Assembly (NCBI GenBank): GCA_900542905.1
Contig: UQPF01000016.1
Location: forward strand, 1-55,836
Reading direction: 5' to 3'
Length of the DNA stretch: 55,836 bases
Source of the DNA: an uncultured Collinsella sp.
GTDB lineage: Bacteria; Actinomycetota; Coriobacteriia; Coriobacteriales; Coriobacteriaceae
The notes under the pieces were generated by a model. The model was not told the DNA's origin. It did not search any database and saw nothing but the letters and a program-made list of their open reading frames with translations. Positions 7,834 through 15,519 of this stretch are shown in pieces. Position 1 is the first letter of the stretch. The number at the start of each line of letters is the position of its first letter. A program made the translations under genes and the position numbers.

Positions 7834-8415
7834 CTACACGCGAATCGACAGGTTCTTTTTATCATCGCTCCAGTTGCAAGCATTGCGCGCGGGGCATGCA
7901 AAGCAGGCGCGCGACGCTTTGTCGGCTGCATAGAGCAGACGCTCAAGCGGTTGGCTGTTCACACGCAGCTTTCGATGGCCCAGAATGGCCGTCTTAATGG
8001 CTGCGGCATCGGCCGGCTCAAACGCCACATCATCGGGCATGCCGCCGAGAATCGCATCAGCGACGCGTTCGCTTGCAACATCATGGGATATACCCGATTC
8101 ATACTGTTCATCTTTGCCGATATCGTGAAGAAGTGCCGTGGCGTAGATGACCTCACGGTCAAATTCGAGCTGTTCCTCGAGATTCTTGATCCACATAATG
8201 CGAGCGACATCGAGAAGATGGTCAATACCGTGGCGGCAGAAGATGCGCCCCGATTCCAACTGTGCAATGTTACCCAGGTGCCGCCGGAACAGCCCGTTGG
8301 CGCAAATGTAATCAATGCGAGGCATGGCACCAAAGGGAGCCAAGCCCGAAGCCATAAAGCCGCGACGCGACGTCCCCTCATCGGTCTTCGATGTAAAGTC
8401 GTTGACGACCCTCAT
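7834..8415 (-). CDS. HD-domain phosphohydrolase of the folate operon
   Basis: A 193-residue HD-superfamily protein. Visible ligands are CRHGIDHLLDVARI, then YATALLHDIGK with the name-giving His-Asp, and SGISHDVASERVADAI. The C-terminal tail ACFACPARNACNWSDDKKN holds a compact cysteine cluster that could bind a metal. The HD fold hydrolyses phosphoesters, often of nucleotides. The ATG at 8415 lies one base after the folE stop, and folB follows, so it is embedded in the folate pathway. Removal of phosphates from dihydroneopterin triphosphate is the step between FolE and FolB that lacks a universal enzyme, so this protein is a candidate by context only. Confidence 0.8.
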   Translation of the reverse strand: MRVVNDFTSKTDEGTSRRGFMASGLAPFGAMPRIDYICANGLFRRHLGNIAQLESGRIFCRHGIDHLLDVARIMWIKNLEEQLEFDREVIYATALLHDIGKDEQYESGISHDVASERVADAILGGMPDDVAFEPADAAAIKTAILGHRKLRVNSQPLERLLYAADKASRACFACPARNACNWSDDKKNLSIRV

Positions 8416-8416
8416 G

Positions 8417-8974
8417 CTAACGGCCCAGCATCCTAAAGAACCGCTCCTCGAGCGCGGGATCAGTCTCAAAGACGCCGCGGCGAGCGAGCGTCACGGTCTT
8501 GGTGCCGGGCTTTTGCACGCCGCGCATGGTCATGCACATATGCTCGGCTTCCATGAGCACAATCGCTCCCTGGGGAGCGAGATAATCCATGAGAGCGTCG
8601 GCAACCTGCGCACACAGCTGCTCCTGCAGCTGCAGACGGCGGGCATAAACCTCAACCGTGCGGGCGAGTTTGGAAAGCCCAGCCACCCGACCGTTAGGGA
8701 TATAGCCAATGGCGGCCTTGCCATAAAACGGCAGCAGATGGTGCTCGCACAGCGAGTAGAACGTGATGTCGCGCTCGATAACCAAATCGTTCGAAGCGAC
8801 GGCAAAGGTTTTGGACAGGTGCTCCTCGGCACTCTGGTCCATACCGCCGGCGATCTCACCATACATACGGGCAACGCGCGCCGGGGTCTCCAGCAGGCCC
8901 TCACGAGTTGGGTCCTCGCCTATGCCCTCAAGCAACAGCTTAATGGCGGCCTCGACTTTTTCCTGATCGACCAT
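8417..8974 (-). CDS. folE: GTP cyclohydrolase I
   Basis: Makes 7,8-dihydroneopterin triphosphate from GTP, the first folate step. Family signatures are all present: GEDPTREGLLETPARVARMY, the zinc and catalytic region YSLCEHHLLPFYGKAAIGYIP, GLSKLARTVEVYARRLQLQE, and MTMRGVQKPGTKTVT with its Cys upstream (EAEHMCMTMRG). The chosen start at 8974 gives 185 residues, the normal size, and follows GTGAGG; the longer frame to 9037 adds an unconserved leader overlapping the nrdG end. It is first gene of the folE-HD-folB operon on the minus strand. Confidence 0.96.
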   Translation of the reverse strand: MVDQEKVEAAIKLLLEGIGEDPTREGLLETPARVARMYGEIAGGMDQSAEEHLSKTFAVASNDLVIERDITFYSLCEHHLLPFYGKAAIGYIPNGRVAGLSKLARTVEVYARRLQLQEQLCAQVADALMDYLAPQGAIVLMEAEHMCMTMRGVQKPGTKTVTLARRGVFETDPALEERFFRMLGR

Positions 8975-9040
8975 CTGGGCCTCACTTTTCCGATTTTGCG
9001 TTCGCGCTATGGTACCACGCCCTTTGGCATCGGCCACAAG

Positions 9041-9622
9041 CTACATAGTATGGGTCGAATAGACCGGATCGTCCCGCCAAAGCTCCACAGCGTCGCAAAG
9101 CGCAACGCCCTCGCGCACAGCACGGGCGCGCGTGGCGTTCATATCGATCACACGCTGGTTACTCGAGCCCCTAAAGCGCAATGAGATATCGTACAGATCC
9201 TGAACGAACGGGCCGTCCACCAACATGTCGAGGCAGGCCAGGATACGGTTCGTCACCTCGGTATGATGACGGCCACCCGGCATAAGCTCCTCGAGCACGT
9301 CGCCGGTAAAGCACCAAATGGTCTTGCCCGACCCCGCGGGATAGGCCGCACGCACGCGTTCGATAAAGTCAACAAGCCCCACCTGATTCTCGGGCTCCAT
9401 AGGCTCGCCGCCCAAAATCGTCAGGCCATCAATAAAGGGATGGTCGAGACTCTCGATAATCTTGTCCTCGACGGCACGGTCGAACGGCTCACCCGCAGCA
9501 AAGTCCCACGCGACAGAGTTAAAGCAGTTCTTGCACCCACGACGGCACCCACTCACAAACAGAGAAGTACGAACGCCTTCCCCATCAGCAATGTCGAAAT
9601 ACTTAATGTTCGCGTAGTTCAT
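9041..9622 (-). CDS. nrdG: Anaerobic ribonucleotide reductase activating protein (radical SAM)
   Basis: NrdG uses S-adenosylmethionine and a 4Fe-4S cluster to place the glycyl radical on NrdD. The cluster motif CRRGCKNCFN (CxxxCxxC) is near residue 27, followed by the SAM-binding GGEPM and the characteristic LDMLVDGPFVQDLYD and RFRGSSNQRVID segments. It is 193 residues from the ATG at 9622, which has GGGAGAG upstream; a longer frame to 9778 runs through a palindrome and is not credible. It lies downstream of nrdD on the same strand, but about 425 bases with two large palindromes separate them. Confidence 0.94.
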   Translation of the reverse strand: MNYANIKYFDIADGEGVRTSLFVSGCRRGCKNCFNSVAWDFAAGEPFDRAVEDKIIESLDHPFIDGLTILGGEPMEPENQVGLVDFIERVRAAYPAGSGKTIWCFTGDVLEELMPGGRHHTEVTNRILACLDMLVDGPFVQDLYDISLRFRGSSNQRVIDMNATRARAVREGVALCDAVELWRDDPVYSTHTM

Positions 9623-9637
9623 AGGTAACTCTCCCGG

Positions 9638-9721
9638 GAGGCCGGGACATATCATCCCGTCCTCAAACATTCTCGGCCTTCGGCCTGCGAAACTGCGGGC
9701 GGGACGATATGTCCCGGCCTC
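9638..9721. repeat. Nested palindrome upstream of nrdG
   Basis: Imperfect inverted repeat with arms of about 25 bases (9638-9662 and 9697-9721), sharing GAGGCCGGGACATAT and its complement, around an inner GGCC-ttc-GGCC hairpin near 9675-9685. It lies 16 bases upstream of the nrdG start in the nrdD-nrdG gap. Confidence 0.85.
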
Positions 9722-9900
9722 ATGCAAAGGGTAACTCAATGAACGAAGCGAACATCGAGTATAGGGTTCGAGGTCCAATAAAAACTTTGTTGCAGCTCAA
9801 CCGCCATCGCAAGCAAAGCGTTGTTGCAAGTCAACTCATTTCCGCTAAGAACTTCGAGGAGTGAGCAGGCCGCATGCTGCATCTCAGCTACATCAACTTG

Positions 9901-10036
9901 GCTGCCCCGTAGCGAGGCCCCGGGCCTTTGCTCGATATGAGTTCCGCACGAACAGGAGGCGCCAGTGGCGCCTCCGTCGTGAGCCAGGACTGTCCGAAAT
10001 AGCGAGTAAAGGCCCGGGGCCTCGCTACGGGGCGGC
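9901..10036. repeat. Large nested palindrome just after nrdD
   Basis: Arms of 34 bases (9901-9934 and 10003-10036) match at 32 positions as reverse complements. In the loop is a perfect 9-bp stem with a three-base loop (9955-9975). The right arm ends 12 bases from the nrdD stop. It may act as a terminator or RNA-processing stem on the minus strand; there is no T tract. The bases between 9722 and 9900 hold no gene. Confidence 0.88.
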
Positions 10037-10048
10037 CTGGGATGGTTA

Positions 10049-12271
10049 TTAGAGATGCAGCACGCGGTCGCGGATCTCCTCGGTTCGGCCCTGGTTCCAG
10101 AATTGGGTACCGATATAGCCGCACGTACGACGGGCGACGTTCATCTTCTCCTGATCGCGGTTGCCACAGTTGGGGCACTCCCACACCAGCTTGCCGTCAT
10201 CCTCGACAATCTTGATCTCACCGTCGTAGCCGCACACCTGGCAGTAGTCGCTCTTGGTGTTGAGCTCGGCGTACATGATGTTGTCGTAGATGTACTGCAT
10301 CACGCGAATGACAGCCTTGAGGTTGTCCTGCATGTTGGGAACCTCGACGTAGGAGATGGCACCGCCCGGCGAAAGCTGCTGGAACATACCCTCGAACTTG
10401 AGCTTGTCGAATGCGTCGATCTCCTCGGACACGTGGACGTGGTAGCTGTTGGTGATGTAGCCCTTGTCCGTCACGCCCGGAATGATGCCAAAACGACGCT
10501 GCAGGCACTTGGCGAACTTGTAGGTCGTCGACTCCAACGGCGTGCCGTACAGCGAGAAATCGATGTCGCTCGCAGCCTTCCACTCGGCGCACTTGTCGTT
10601 CATGCGCTGCATGACGGCCATGGCAAAGGGCGTGCCCTCCTTCTCGGTGTGGCTGTGGCCCGTCATGTACTTAACGCACTCATACAGGCCGGCATAACCC
10701 AGACTAATGGTGGAGTAACCGCCCACGAGCAGCTTGTCGATCGTCTCGCCCTTCTTCAGACGGGCGAGGGCACCGTACTGCCAAAGAATCGGTGCGGCGT
10801 CAGAAAGCGTACCCATCAGACGCTCATGACGGCACAGCAAGGCGCGGTGGCACAGCTCAAGGCGCTCGTCGAAGATCTTCCAGAACTTGTCCATGTCCTG
10901 GTGCGAGCTCAGGGCGACATCGGGCAGGTTGATGGTCACAACGCCCTGGTTAAAGCGACCGTAGTACTTGGGCTTGTTTGGGTCATAGTTCAGCGCGTTG
11001 GCCACGTTGTTAAATCCGTTACCGGAGCGGTCGGGCGTCAGGAAGCTGCGACAACCCATGCAGGTATAGCAGTCGCCGTTGCCCGCGGTCTCGCCCTTCG
11101 ACAGCTTGAGCTCGCGCATCTTCTTCTCGGAGATGTAGTCGGGAACCATGCGCTTGGCGGTGCACTTGGCAGCCAGCTGGGTCAGGTAGAAGTACGGGGA
11201 ATCCTCGTAAACGTTATCGTCCTCGAGTACATAGATAAGCTTGGGGAATGCCGGGGTAATCCAAACGCCGGCCTCGTTCTTAACGCCCTCGTAGCGCTGG
11301 CGAAGCGTCTCCTCCACGATCATGGCAAGGTCGTGCTTCTCCTGAGGCGTACGGGCCTCGTTAAGATACATAAAGACCGTCACGAACGGCGCCTGGCCGT
11401 TGGTGGTCATAAGGGTCACGACCTGATACTGAATCGTCTGAACGCCGCGACGGATCTCGTCACGCAGGCGGTCCTCAACAACCTCGCGGACCTTTTCGGG
11501 AGATGCGGAAACGCCGAGCTCCTCGAGCTCGCGGGCGACCTCGCCGCGAATCTTTTGACGGCTCACCTCGACGAACGGGGCAAGATGGGTCAGCGAAATC
11601 GACTGGCCACCGTACTGGGAGGAAGCAACCTGGGCGATGATCTGCGTCGCGATGTTGCAGGCGGTCGAGAAGCTGTGCGGCTTCTCAATCAGCGTACCCG
11701 AGATAACAGTACCGTTCTGGAGCATATCCTCCAGGTTCACCAGGTCGCAGTTATGCATGTGCTGGGCAAAGTAGTCCGAATCATGGAAGTGAATCAGACC
11801 CTCATTGTGGGCATCCACAATCTCCTGGGGCAGCAACACACGCTGAGTCAGGTCCTTGGAGATCTCGCCGGCCATGTAGTCACGCTGAACGGAATTGACG
11901 GTCGGGTTCTTGTTGGAGTTCTCCTGCTTGACCTCTTCGTTGTTGCACTCAATCAGCGACAGAATCTTGTCGTCGGTCGTGTTCTTCTGGCGCTTCAGGC
12001 TCTGAACATAGCGATAGATGATGTAATGGCGAGCGACCTCGTAGCAGTCGAGACGCATAATCTCGTCCTCGACCAGATCCTGAATCTCCTCGACCGACAC
12101 GGTGTGGCCCGCGTTCTCGCATGCCTCGGCGACGTTTTGTGCCGCGTAAACCACCTGGCGGTCGGTAAGACGAGAGCTCTCCTCGACCTCCAAGTTTGCG
12201 GCGCGAATGGCATTGACGATCTTATCGATGTCAAAGACAACCTCGGTGCCGCTGCGCTTGATGATCTTCAT
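10049..12271 (-). CDS. nrdD: Anaerobic (class III) ribonucleoside-triphosphate reductase
   Basis: Glycyl-radical reductase of 740 residues that turns NTPs into dNTPs without oxygen. The N-terminal ATP-cone spans roughly residues 1-95 (MKIIKRSGTEVVFDIDKI ... YEVARHYIIYRY), the place of allosteric dATP control. The catalytic barrel includes NCDLVNLEDML and HSHTEKEG. The C-terminal zinc site CQVCGYDGE ... CPNCGNRD is followed by the glycyl-radical loop RRTCGYIGTQFWNQGR. The ATG at 12271 has GAGGCAAGAGG before it. It is followed by nrdG, its activase. Paired NrdR-box-like sites lie about 230 bases upstream. Confidence 0.97.
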   Translation of the reverse strand: MKIIKRSGTEVVFDIDKIVNAIRAANLEVEESSRLTDRQVVYAAQNVAEACENAGHTVSVEEIQDLVEDEIMRLDCYEVARHYIIYRYVQSLKRQKNTTDDKILSLIECNNEEVKQENSNKNPTVNSVQRDYMAGEISKDLTQRVLLPQEIVDAHNEGLIHFHDSDYFAQHMHNCDLVNLEDMLQNGTVISGTLIEKPHSFSTACNIATQIIAQVASSQYGGQSISLTHLAPFVEVSRQKIRGEVARELEELGVSASPEKVREVVEDRLRDEIRRGVQTIQYQVVTLMTTNGQAPFVTVFMYLNEARTPQEKHDLAMIVEETLRQRYEGVKNEAGVWITPAFPKLIYVLEDDNVYEDSPYFYLTQLAAKCTAKRMVPDYISEKKMRELKLSKGETAGNGDCYTCMGCRSFLTPDRSGNGFNNVANALNYDPNKPKYYGRFNQGVVTINLPDVALSSHQDMDKFWKIFDERLELCHRALLCRHERLMGTLSDAAPILWQYGALARLKKGETIDKLLVGGYSTISLGYAGLYECVKYMTGHSHTEKEGTPFAMAVMQRMNDKCAEWKAASDIDFSLYGTPLESTTYKFAKCLQRRFGIIPGVTDKGYITNSYHVHVSEEIDAFDKLKFEGMFQQLSPGGAISYVEVPNMQDNLKAVIRVMQYIYDNIMYAELNTKSDYCQVCGYDGEIKIVEDDGKLVWECPNCGNRDQEKMNVARRTCGYIGTQFWNQGRTEEIRDRVLHL

Positions 12272-12496
12272 CCTCTTGCCTCTTTCGCATCGTAGCCTCA
12301 TCGCGCTTCAGAGCCAAACGATACCCGGCAGGGCTTGCCCCTGTCTTGCGGCGCCGTCGCGCAATCTGTGTTCTCGATAAACCATAAGCCTCCATGCGGA
12401 CATTCCCTGGAGCCGATCAAGCGGCTCAAGGACACGTTCAAAAGAGGCAGTTAAGGTCTTCGTTCTCTGTCCGCCATCTATCATACGACAAAGACG
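12272..12496 (-). other. Leader region of nrdD, no gene seen
   Basis: About 225 bases between the NrdR-type sites and the nrdD start hold no credible gene. Read on the minus strand they contain short GC-rich stems (for example GAGCCG with CGGCTC near 12411-12427 and an AGGGGCAAGCCCT element near 12331-12345), so a structured 5' leader is possible; no known riboswitch was recognised. The stretch 12545-12859 beyond the sites shows nothing that can be named. Confidence 0.4.
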
Positions 12497-12544
12497 CATC
12501 TATATCCTGTATTCTTTTTTTAGGTCAAACACAACATATAGTGT
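12497..12544. promoter_or_regulatory. Pair of NrdR-box-like operators upstream of nrdD
   Basis: The site at 12529-12544, ACACAACATATAGTGT, matches the NrdR box (ACACWATATATWGTGT) at 15 of 16 positions. A weaker copy at 12497-12512 (CATCTATATCCTGTAT) matches at about ten. Their starts are 32 bases apart, about three helical turns, which is the usual arrangement for NrdR boxes. NrdR represses ribonucleotide reductase genes when dATP is high; its gene is not in the window. Confidence 0.75.
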
Positions 12545-12859
12545 TTCAGCAGGTCAAAGCAATTAGTCATTTTGCAGACGCATTAAAAATGAGGGGTTCT
12601 TGGCAAGTCGGTAAAACGTTACCAACACGGCTACCTGCATGGCAGTTATAAAACCCCCTTAGTCAAGCCGCTGACAAATCCTACCAAAACCAAGCCGCTC
12701 ACGCCAAAAGAATCCAAAAGATTGTGCTTGACCAACATGTTGCGGTCACGATCGGCCAGGACGTATGCAATCTGCCGGCACCTCTACGGGATGCGAAGAC
12801 CATCGCGTACAGACCTTGGATCAATATTTGGTGGCTTATTTGGCGGCGTGCTTGGTGGC

Positions 12860-12895
12860 AAAACAAAACAGCCCAGAGGACATAGCCTCTGAGCT
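12860..12895 (-). terminator. Terminator of the tRNA-Gly-Val operon
   Basis: On the minus strand the stem AGC-CAGAGG/CCTCTG-GCT (with one bulge) is followed by TTTTGTTTT, a good Rho-independent terminator nine bases after the tRNA-Val CCA end. Confidence 0.85.
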
Positions 12896-12904
12896 GCGAA
12901 CATT

Positions 12905-12979
12905 TGGTGGGCGTTAGAAGATTTGAACTTCTGACCTCTTCCGTGTCAGGGAAGCGCTCTCCCCCTGAGCTAAACGCCC
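12905..12979 (-). tRNA. tRNA-Val (GAC)
   Basis: Full cloverleaf on the minus strand: acceptor GGGCGTT paired with AACGCCC, discriminator A and encoded CCA, anticodon loop CTGACAC giving GAC, and a TTCAAAT T-loop. It is the second gene of a tRNA-Gly to tRNA-Val unit, three bases after tRNA-Gly. Confidence 0.95.
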
Positions 12980-12982
12980 AAA

Positions 12983-13058
12983 TGGAGCGGACAACGGGAC
13001 TCGAACCCGCGACCCCAACCTTGGCAAGGTTGTGCTCTACCAACTGAGCCATGTCCGC
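12983..13058 (-). tRNA. tRNA-Gly (GCC), copy 1
   Basis: Acceptor GCGGACA pairs with TGTCCGC, discriminator T with encoded CCA, anticodon loop TTGCCAA giving GCC. Same sequence as the copy at 15339-15414; the copy at 15113-15188 differs at one base of the T stem. Confidence 0.96.
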
Positions 13059-13070
13059 CTGCGAGGATTT

Positions 13071-13120
13071 AATATACGGGATGATCCATCCAAATGCAAG
13101 AACTTTTTTGAAAAGTTTTT
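13071..13120 (-). promoter_or_regulatory. Promoter of the tRNA-Gly-Val operon with upstream A/T palindrome
   Basis: Minus-strand TTGCAT (13094-13099), 17-base spacer, TATATT (13071-13076). The element AACTTTTTTGAAAAGTTTTTT abuts the -35 and recurs at the other two tRNA promoters. The start point would be only a few bases before the tRNA. Confidence 0.82.
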
Positions 13121-13200
13121 TGCGACGCCCTCGCGAACCTCATGAAGGCATCAGCCACCACGGAAGACGCAGGCAAACGCAGGCTCGCAGCGAGATGCCC

Positions 13201-14934
13201 CTACATCTCACCGAGCATGATCCAGGCAGAGCTGTCCTGCGTGAGCCTGCCGTCTGCAAGCGGTGATGAGGTGAGCAGGACCCTGCCCGCCGGCAGCTCC
13301 ACGGGTGCTGCACCGAAGTTCGTCACACACGTCCAGCCGCTATCGCGGCGATAGGCGATGACGCCGCCCTCAGCGCCCTCGGCACCATCCGCAAGACCGG
13401 TGCGCCCGTCAAGATCGAGCCACGCAAGATCGTTGGCGCACCCGCGCAGCTTGCGCCGCAGCCAGAGGGCGTCACGATAGAGCGCAAGCATCGATGTCGG
13501 GTCCACTTCTTCCCTATCGGCAGCATAATCGGAAAACCATGCAGGCTGCGGCAGATGGGGCGCCGCATCGGCGTCTGCCGGCGAAAACCCAAACGATCCG
13601 CCATGCGCGGGATCGTCCGCCGCCACCCACGGCAGGGGCACACGACAGCCGTCGCGCCCCTTCTCACGCTTCGGTCCGTGCGTATTGGTCGCAGTAGGGT
13701 CTTCGAGTGCAGCCCACGGGATATCAGCCACCTCAAAAAGGCCGAGCTCCTCACCCTGATACACGTATGCCGAGCCCGGAAGCGCCAGTTCAAGCAAAAG
13801 GGCCGCTCGCGCGCGGCGCTCGCCGAGTTCACGGTCCTCGTCATAAGACGACCCGTCACGTAAGAGCCAGTCGAGCGCAATCTGGTGGTAGCGCGTCGCC
13901 TTGATTTGCGGCAGGGCATAGCGTGTCGCCACGCGCGGCACGTCGTGGTTGGAGAGTACCCAAGTCGAGGCGGAATCGGATTCGACGACTGCCTTCAAGC
14001 CCTTCTCGATTGCAGTGTGCATGTCATCATAGGTCCAAGCGGCCTTGGCAAACTCAAAGTTGAATGTCTGGCCAAGCTCGCTGGGACGCGCGTAGAGATA
14101 CTGGCGCTCGGGCAGCACCCACGCCTCGGCAACGGCGCTGCGTGGCGGATTATAGCGGTCGAACACGCGGCGCCACTCTCGATAGATCTCGTGGACCTCG
14201 TTGCGGTCCCACAGCGGATGGGTGCCGTCGTCAACCATGTCATCGCCCTCGGCGAGATGCCACCGGTCGAGGTCATCGCGGTCGAGATCCTTGGCGAGAC
14301 CCTGCGCCACATCAATGCGAAAGCCGTCGACGCCTCGATCGCTCCAAAACGCCAGGACGTCGCTAAAGAGCGCGTGAACCTCAGGGCATGACCAGTCAAA
14401 GTCCGGCTGCTCGGGCGTAAACATGTGCAGATACCACTGACCGTCCGCAACACGCGTCCATGCGGGGCCGCCAAAGTTGGCATTCCAATTGGTGGGAGGC
14501 AGCTCGCCATGCTCGCCGCGACCATCGCGGAAGATATAACGGGCGCGCTCGGGCGATCCGGGGCCGGCGGCAAGAGCGGCTTTGAACCAGGGGTGCTGGC
14601 TGGATGAATGGTTGGGCACGATGTCGACGATGACTTTGATGCCGCGCGCGTGAGCCGCAGCGATCATATCATCGAAGTCGTCAAGCGAGCCGAGACGTGG
14701 ATCGACATCGCAGTAGTCCGCCACATCATAGCCACCATCGACAAGAGGCGATGGGTAAAACGGGCTCAGCCAGATGGCCTCGATACCCAGCCGCTCAAGA
14801 TAGTCCATCTTCTGGGTAATGCCCGCGATATCGCCCAGACCCGAACCAGTCGAATCCTTAAACGAGCGCGGGTAGATCTGATAGATCGCGGCATCGGACA
14901 TCCATGAGCGCGAAGAGGACTTTTCTGTAGCCAT
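13201..14934 (-). CDS. Alpha-glucosidase, glycoside hydrolase family 13
   Basis: Cytoplasmic GH13 enzyme of 577 residues, most like alpha-glucosidase or oligo-1,6-glucosidase acting on short malto- or isomalto-oligosaccharides. It opens DAAIYQIYPRSFKDS; region I is VDIVPNHSS; region II GVDGFRIDVAQG has the nucleophile Asp; region III VAEAWV has the acid/base Glu; region IV is VLSNHDVPR with the transition-state Asp. A C-terminal beta domain follows. There is no signal peptide. The ATG at 14934 has AGGGAG upstream; the frame continues back across tRNA genes to 15408, which is artefact. It stands alone between two tRNA operons on the same strand. Confidence 0.92.
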   Translation of the reverse strand: MATEKSSSRSWMSDAAIYQIYPRSFKDSTGSGLGDIAGITQKMDYLERLGIEAIWLSPFYPSPLVDGGYDVADYCDVDPRLGSLDDFDDMIAAAHARGIKVIVDIVPNHSSSQHPWFKAALAAGPGSPERARYIFRDGRGEHGELPPTNWNANFGGPAWTRVADGQWYLHMFTPEQPDFDWSCPEVHALFSDVLAFWSDRGVDGFRIDVAQGLAKDLDRDDLDRWHLAEGDDMVDDGTHPLWDRNEVHEIYREWRRVFDRYNPPRSAVAEAWVLPERQYLYARPSELGQTFNFEFAKAAWTYDDMHTAIEKGLKAVVESDSASTWVLSNHDVPRVATRYALPQIKATRYHQIALDWLLRDGSSYDEDRELGERRARAALLLELALPGSAYVYQGEELGLFEVADIPWAALEDPTATNTHGPKREKGRDGCRVPLPWVAADDPAHGGSFGFSPADADAAPHLPQPAWFSDYAADREEVDPTSMLALYRDALWLRRKLRGCANDLAWLDLDGRTGLADGAEGAEGGVIAYRRDSGWTCVTNFGAAPVELPAGRVLLTSSPLADGRLTQDSSAWIMLGEM

Positions 14935-15073
14935 GGGATAAGTCTCCCTTGCAACGAGGTTTTGCGAGATGCCCACGATGATACGCCCAAAGCGGACATT
15001 CGCGGCAAACAACGCCACAGCCACGCCCCAAAACGCTCGCTCCCTCTCGGGTTCGAGCCCAGGCGATGGGTAC

Positions 15074-15104
15074 AAAAAAGCCCGGCTACCGTAGTAGCCG
15101 GGCT
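15074..15104 (-). terminator. Terminator of the tRNA-Gly-Cys-Gly operon
   Basis: Read on the minus strand: perfect 11-bp stem (AGCCCGGCTAC and its complement) with a short loop, then TTTTTT. It follows tRNA-Gly copy 2 by eight bases. Confidence 0.93.
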
Positions 15105-15112
15105 GTTGCGTT

Positions 15113-15188
15113 TGGAGCGGACAACGGGGCTCGAACCCGCGACCCCAACCTTGGCAAGGTTGTGCTCTACCAACTGAGCCATGTCCGC
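15113..15188 (-). tRNA. tRNA-Gly (GCC), copy 2
   Basis: Same fold and GCC anticodon as the other two copies, with encoded CCA. One base of the T stem differs (GGGGCTC on the plus strand instead of GGGACTC). Last gene of the three-tRNA operon. Confidence 0.96.
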
Positions 15189-15230
15189 ATATGTAAAACA
15201 AAACGGGCGCCGGAGCGCCCGGATGTTGCC

Positions 15231-15304
15231 TGGAGGCGAAGCCCGGATTCGAACCGGGGGTAAAGGCTTTGCAGGCCTCTGCCTTACCACTTGGCCACTT
15301 CGCC
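15231..15304 (-). tRNA. tRNA-Cys (GCA)
   Basis: Acceptor GGCGAAG paired with CTTCGCC, discriminator T with CCA, anticodon loop CTGCAAA giving GCA. The spacers on both sides contain small GC stems (15204-15220 and 15311-15329) that probably guide processing. Confidence 0.95.
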
Positions 15305-15338
15305 GAAAAAGGACCGCCTAAACGGTCCGGAAATGCAA

Positions 15339-15414
15339 TGGAGCGGACAACGGGACTCGAACCCGCGACCCCAACCTTGGCAAGGTTGTGCTCTACCAAC
15401 TGAGCCATGTCCGC
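15339..15414 (-). tRNA. tRNA-Gly (GCC), copy 3
   Basis: Same sequence as copy 1, GCC anticodon, encoded CCA. First gene of the Gly-Cys-Gly operon. Confidence 0.96.
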
Positions 15415-15426
15415 TTGCGGGTTATT

Positions 15427-15478
15427 AATTTACGCGAGTTGTCCAAAAGACGCAAGTACTTTTTTCAAAAAACTTGTC
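15427..15478 (-). promoter_or_regulatory. Promoter of the tRNA-Gly-Cys-Gly operon with upstream A/T palindrome
   Basis: Minus-strand TTGCGT (15450-15455), 17-base spacer, TAAATT (15427-15432). Directly upstream is the conserved element ACTTTTTTCAAAAAACTT (plus-strand reading) shared by all three tRNA promoters in the window. Confidence 0.8.
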
Positions 15479-15519
15479 TGCCGCATGTTCTTAGTAGCTA
15501 AACGCGCTAAAGCGATTGG

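Noticed and set aside
10055..12295. A 746-codon open frame on the plus strand opposite nrdD
   Set aside because: It is the antisense shadow of a strongly conserved nrdD; its Val/Leu/Gly-rich product has no recognisable domain and no ribosome site.
12300..12480. A known riboswitch in the nrdD leader
   Set aside because: No cobalamin-box or other recognised riboswitch core was found; only unspecific short stems.
12699..15408. Long minus-strand frames running through the tRNA genes (products starting MAQLVEHNLAKVG)
   Set aside because: The repeated start peptide is simply the tRNA-Gly sequence translated; only the part from 14934 downward encodes the GH13 enzyme.
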